From: Gigaspora rosea
Taxonomy: Eukaryota; Glomeromycota; Glomeromycetes; Diversisporales; Gigasporaceae
DNA: 64,000 nt
Direction: 5' to 3'
NCBI GenBank assembly: GCA_003550325.1
Contig: QKWP01000100.1
Coordinates: 446,578-510,577, forward strand
The translations under genes and the position numbers were made by a program. This document shows positions 60,195 through 64,000 of the stretch, piece after piece. The notes below the pieces were generated by a model that saw only the letters and a program-made list of their open reading frames with translations, ran no database searches and was not told the DNA's origin. Numbering within the stretch: position 1 is the first letter of the stretch; each line of letters starts with the position of its first letter.

Positions 60195-60403
60195 GTTATT
60201 GCGGGGGGGGGTTTTGACTTTTTGCAGATCACGACGTCAATGTAAATTGGAGAATATGATGATTTTTCGCGATTCAAGAATTTTGTAGATTTTCAATAGA
60301 ATATGTAATACTATTGATTAAATATATGATTGATAGAACATATAAAATCTCAGAGATTTTCCTTATCATGATAATAAAAATCATGGAGCCACATCTTTTT
60401 AAA

Positions 60404-60497
60404 AGGCGCTATAATTAGATTTGTTCATCCAACGTGCTAAAATTTTTGGATTTCTTTGTGGTAAGAGATCACAAGGGTCATAGTAACCTGAAAGCAC
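60404..60497 (-). pseudogene. coding-like segment, possible exon
   Basis: The minus strand reads VLSGYYDPCDLLPQRNPKIL then ARWMNKSNYSAF and reaches a stop. It has balanced amino-acid use and clear codon structure, so it is probably an exon of a gene whose other parts may include 59997-60194. Function unknown. Confidence 0.3.
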
Positions 60498-60834
60498 TAT
60501 AAATAAATAATTTTTTTTTTATAACAATAGTTGGTAAGATACTTTTTATTTTACTTGCAATTCTTTAAATGCGTAAAAAATTACTATTTAAATGAATTTA
60601 TATTGAATAACAATAGTATTATAATTTTATAAATAGGATCTTGAACGTCTTGAACGTCTATGAATCTATAAATAATATTTTATAATCTTTTAAAAAATAA
60701 TTAAAGTAACTAATTATTAGAGCTTAGCTTCGGATAAAGAGACTGATGATAAGTAAATTCTTTAATTATTAATTTAATAAAAAAATAATTTAATTTAATT
60801 TATAATTAGTAAGCAATTTATAATACTTTATAAA

Positions 60835-61060
60835 AATACGCTCTATACAAATTCCAAAAATAAAAGTTCACAAAGATCAACAGAGGTAATTTATAAGGAT
60901 ATGAGTTGTGAAAGTTAAGGTACTAATTTTTTTTAAAATGTCAATTAGCTTGATTTCTATTGACAGCAGTCCATACACGTATGCTTTAATTGAATAAAGA
61001 AAATTTGAGAATTGTGAATTGCTAATATGATTAATAAGTATAAGTTTTACAAAGGTATAA
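60835..61060 (+). pseudogene. decayed relative of the 58560 gene fragment
   Basis: ACGCTCTATACAAA and TATGCTTTAATTGAA ... GAATTGCTAATAT recur from 58584-58750 with many differences and a longer, unrelated middle. It is part of an old local duplication. Confidence 0.45.
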
Positions 61061-61280
61061 TTTTTTCTTTATGAATTTTTGTTTATTTATTGAGAAGTTG
61101 CAATTAAAATAAACATGTTACTAGTTAGAGAATATGTTATAGTCCATGTATTAGTAAAAAGGGTTTGAACTTTTTTTTTTGTTCTCTGAAAAGATAAATT
61201 TAATTAGTAGTTCGCAGTTAAAGGGAACCATTTTATAGTAAAAATCGGCGGGCATGTGACTATTACCTTATCTGTTATAT

Positions 61281-61584
61281 AGGGGTCGCCTAAAGCCATG
61301 TACCCACGTGACATTTTTGTGTAAATCAACCAACCGGAGTCGCGAAATTTTGTTTACACGGATCAGCCCGAAGAAGACAAAAAACCAAAAAAAAAGCAAG
61401 ATCATAAAAACGGCAGTCAAAACCTGTCTTGGGCCATTAATAAAAAATGCCGGGAAGGCAATTTTACCTATATGTCTGTTCTAACCCTAACCCTAACCCA
61501 GACCCTAATGCTAAACAGTCTCTAACCTAATTTTAGCTAAAATTCCAAAAAATTACGTGGGTACATGGCTTTAGCCATCCCCCT
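61281..61584. mobile_element. MITE of the AGGGG-CGYCTAAAGC family with telomere-like tract
   Basis: Ends AGGGGTCGCCTAAAGCCATG and CATGGCTTTAGCCATCCCCC with GTACCCACGTGA / ACGTGGGTAC just inside, flanked by TATA-like DNA. The interior has CTAACCCTAACCCTAACCC at 61481-61499. No coding frame. Confidence 0.7.
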
Positions 61585-62034
61585 TATATAGTAAGTGGAA
61601 CGCCATGTGCTTCAATTCATAAGAAAAAACTCTATAGTAATCAATTGAAAAATACTCGTATCTTATGATCTATCAAACTGATTTTGATGATTTTACTATA
61701 GTGATACGGGTCGATGAAAAAATCGCGGGCCGAGGCTGATCCAAAAAAACTCGGGCTGGTCGACTGGGCCAACCTTTTGCTAGTTAATTTTTTCTGATCA
61801 GAATCAGTCAACATTTATCTATATTAAACGTGTAACAAGCTATCAGGTAGTTTTTTATCGAATTCTAGTGATATTAAATGATTTAATTTTTATTTTTTTT
61901 ATTCTTGAGAAAAATTCTAGCATATTAGTATTTCATGTTAATTGATTGTCTATGTCTCAGAACATTCTTATACTTAGATTATATGCGCTATTTGCAGTTT
62001 ATCACCTAAATAAGCCAATTCTCTTACATTATTA

Positions 62035-63387
62035 CAGTGATCGGAAGTAAATCACCGGAAATTTCCAGATCTACCGGGAATTTCATATACGTATGATAAT
62101 CTTTTTTTTAACGTACATACGTCTTTTTTCACTTGTGTTTTTTTTTTAACACACAATTTTAATTGTTTTTGATGATAAAAAAACCCTCCCGCCAAGAATT
62201 AAGCCTAGAACAACGAAGCCGTATTGCCGGCGCTTACCTGTGTGGTGTTAAACCACTTGACATTGCAAAAGTTTTTGATCTCCCGAAATCAACGGTGTAT
62301 GACACTGTTAAGCGATATGAAGAGACAGGCTCAGAGCATCCGAACAAACGCCCTGGTCGCCCCGAAGCTCTCTCTGCGCGTGACAAACGCTCTTTAGTTC
62401 GTATTACAAAAAAAAATCGGAAGGAACCCTTGGCTGTCATCACTAACGAATTCAACGTCCAACATGATACGACGCTTACCACCAAAACTATTCGAAAGTA
62501 CCTCCACAATTTAGGTTGGAGAAACTGTGTCGCCTGTCGAAAACCTCTTTTAGACAAAAGAAAAGCACTGGAGCGAAAAAAATGGTGCCGTGAACATTTA
62601 AAATGGGTAAATGAATGGCAAATGGTTGTTTTTACGGACGAGTCAAGGTTTTGTCTTCACAAAGCAGATGGTCGTGAAAGAACTTGGCGTCGAGTTAATG
62701 AAAAATATCATAAAGATTGTATAAATACGACTATGAAGTTTGGTGGTGGTTCTGTAATGTTTTGGGGCTGTTTTTGTTGGTGGGGCGTTGGACCGTTAGT
62801 AAGAATTAAGGGTAATATGAATTCGGATAGTTATGTTGATATTCTTGCAAAATATTTTATTCCTTGGGCAAATTCTTTAATGGAAAAACATCATGGTGAA
62901 ATAAATTTAATTTTTCAACAAGATTTGGCTTCTATTCATACATCTACATATTCAGAATGGTGGATGAATTCGCATAATTTTAATATATTAAATTGGGCAC
63001 CGTATAGCCCTGATCTTAACCCGATTGAAAATCTTTGGGAACATCTTGATTCTGCAGTTCGTAACAGAAAACCCATGCCTACAAAGTTAGAAGAATTAGT
63101 TAAAATTATAGAAGAGGAATGGTATAACTTATCAATTGAATATATTCGTTCACTTATCTGTAGTATGCCAAATCGAGTAAAGACAATATATAAAGCCCGA
63201 GGATGGTACTGTAAATATTAAATAACCCAGGGTTTTTTTTTTTTAGGAATGTAAATATAAATATTTTATTTTATTTTATATAATTATTTTGTAATTATAT
63301 AAAATATAATAAAATAAAAATCGTACGTAAAATTTGGCCTCTTATGTGTTACCTATAAAATTTCCGGTGATTTACTTCCAATCACTG
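62035..63387 (+). mobile_element. Tc1/mariner transposon, copy 2 (looks complete)
   Basis: Ends CAGTGATCGGAAGTAAATCA and TGATTTACTTCCAATCACTG, TA at 62033-62034 and 63388-63389, 1353 bp. It nearly equals copy 1 (27443-28795), which points to recent transposition. Confidence 0.95.
62172..63221 (+). CDS. Tc1/mariner transposase, DD34E, full length
   Basis: A 349-residue cut-and-paste transposase from the ATG at 62172 (the frame is open three codons further but begins with TTG). N-terminal helix-turn-helix units (about residues 10-50 and 75-115) bind the inverted ends. A GRP motif (62-64) lies between them. The catalytic core has D156 (FTDESRF), D251 (FQQDLASIHTS) and E286 (PDLNPIENLW), with 34 residues between the last two, the Tc1 spacing. 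Length and motifs are normal for the family. The C-terminus (YKARGWYCKY) is intact. It lies in its own terminal repeats inside a hAT copy. Base use is richer in GC than the flanks. It may be active, but that is inference. Confidence 0.95.
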   Translation: MIKKPSRQELSLEQRSRIAGAYLCGVKPLDIAKVFDLPKSTVYDTVKRYEETGSEHPNKRPGRPEALSARDKRSLVRITKKNRKEPLAVITNEFNVQHDTTLTTKTIRKYLHNLGWRNCVACRKPLLDKRKALERKKWCREHLKWVNEWQMVVFTDESRFCLHKADGRERTWRRVNEKYHKDCINTTMKFGGGSVMFWGCFCWWGVGPLVRIKGNMNSDSYVDILAKYFIPWANSLMEKHHGEINLIFQQDLASIHTSTYSEWWMNSHNFNILNWAPYSPDLNPIENLWEHLDSAVRNRKPMPTKLEELVKIIEEEWYNLSIEYIRSLICSMPNRVKTIYKARGWYCKY

Positions 63388-63559
63388 TATAAATGACTAG
63401 CAGATTTTTATTTAATTCCTGGTCTGAAATATACTTTAGAAGATAATCGATTTTAACACTTCTCTTATCAACCGGCCTGGTCCACAAAGGTACAGACTGA
63501 GGGTCAACCCGCCCATCAACCTGGCCATTGGGCCATGGTCAACCCGTATCACTATTTTA

Positions 63560-64000
63560 CAACCATTAGAATCACAAGAATTAGCTCAACAACTTTCAAT
63601 TAGCAACAAGAAAGTGTCACTTAATAAAAAAAAACTTTTATATGTTAGCAAGCCTAATTCCTACACTATAGAAAACATGAATTTCCAATTTTGTTTATTA
63701 TAAGGTTTATTATTTTTTGTTCCCTTTAACTGCGATTTACCAATTATTGTAATTTACTGTGAAAGATACCCCTTTGATTGGTACCCCCCTTGATTTGTAC
63801 CAGGTATATTTCAAGGCTATTTGTTGTAGTGTTATGTAAGAGACCCAGGTACAAATCAAAGGCCAATTTACTAATAAACATTTTTTTACTTATGGGCTAA
63901 TATTATGCTCTACACAATGTACCTCGCATACAAGGTACCCTATACAATACAAGGTACCTGGGGGACAAATCAAAGTTTTACCACATGAAATTAAATTGTA
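63560..64000. repeat. repeat-rich window end, possible MITE with GGTACC strings
   Basis: CCCCTTTGATTGGTACCCCC near 63770 and GGTACCTGGGGGACAAATCA near 63950 form imperfect inverted repeats, with CAGGTACAAATCAAAGG between. AAAGGGAAC/GTTCCCTTT at 61218 and 63718 are also inverted around hAT copy 3. No gene seen. Confidence 0.35.

Larger units (their letters stand above)
61699..63554. mobile_element. hAT element of the TAGTGATACGGG family, copy 3, hosting Tc1/mariner
   Basis: Ends TAGTGATACGGGTCGA and TCAACCCGTATCACTA, with 8-bp duplication TTTTACTA (61691-61698) and TTTTACAA (63555-63562), one difference. About 500 bp of its own non-coding sequence surrounds the transposon at 62035-63387. Confidence 0.85.

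Noticed and set aside
61481-61510. telomere or subtelomere relic
   Set aside because: Only two to three CCCTAA units are present and they lie inside a MITE with clear inverted ends.
62234-62557. 107-residue minus-strand frame within the transposase gene (and its twin at 28273-28596)
   Set aside because: It lies antisense to conserved transposase sequence and has no independent support.

Overview
The window looks like a gene-poor, transposon-rich stretch of nuclear DNA from an arbuscular mycorrhizal fungus of the Rhizophagus type (Glomeromycotina). This is inferred from very AT-rich DNA, a protein kinase-TPR fusion of the kind greatly expanded in these fungi, Ty3-type, LINE-type, hAT and Tc1/mariner elements, and short CCCTAA tracts. 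No database search was possible, so the organism is an inference.

Host genes are few. A minus-strand kinase-TPR gene with several introns lies at 16571-18171. A decayed relative of its first exon and 5' flank lies at 9846-10480. A complete single-exon gene for a secreted, eight-cysteine protein lies at 54225-54797 (minus). Fragments of unrecognised genes sit at 58560-58790, 59997-60500 and 60835-61060. A possible tRNA-Met-like and a possible 5S-rRNA-like relic lie inside a TTAA-flanked element at 7425-8317.

Layout. 1-9450: CpG-poor DNA full of small palindromic elements. 9450-18750: kinase pseudogene, a 1.5-kb non-autonomous hAT, a nested MULE/hAT/TA-MITE stack (12886-14232), then the kinase gene. 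18757-29115: a broken Ty3-type element of about 10.4 kb with both LTRs, its right LTR split by a Tc1/mariner copy. 29116-32740: hAT-type MITEs and the first of three related hAT copies. 33620-40230: a decayed LINE 3' half (minus) beside a much older Ty3 fossil (plus). 40560-43200: TA-MITEs and an exact-looking 835-bp direct repeat with an N between the copies. 43700-49200: foldback elements, two hATs and a hAT transposase remnant. 49295-53664: a four-level nest of DNA transposons. 54225-61060: the secreted-protein gene and gene fragments. 61699-63554: a third hAT copy containing an apparently intact Tc1/mariner transposase gene.

The most informative feature is how well the insertion history can be read. 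Many elements show target-site duplications of the expected length (TA, TTAA, 8 bp, 9-10 bp). Related copies supply empty sites for several insertions. I saw no clear sign of a new multi-gene system. The best candidates for follow-up are the near-identical Tc1/mariner pair, the TTAA element with Pol III-gene relics, the alternating-palindrome element at 335-1453, the extra 3' reading frame shared by two Ty3 fossils, and the secreted protein.
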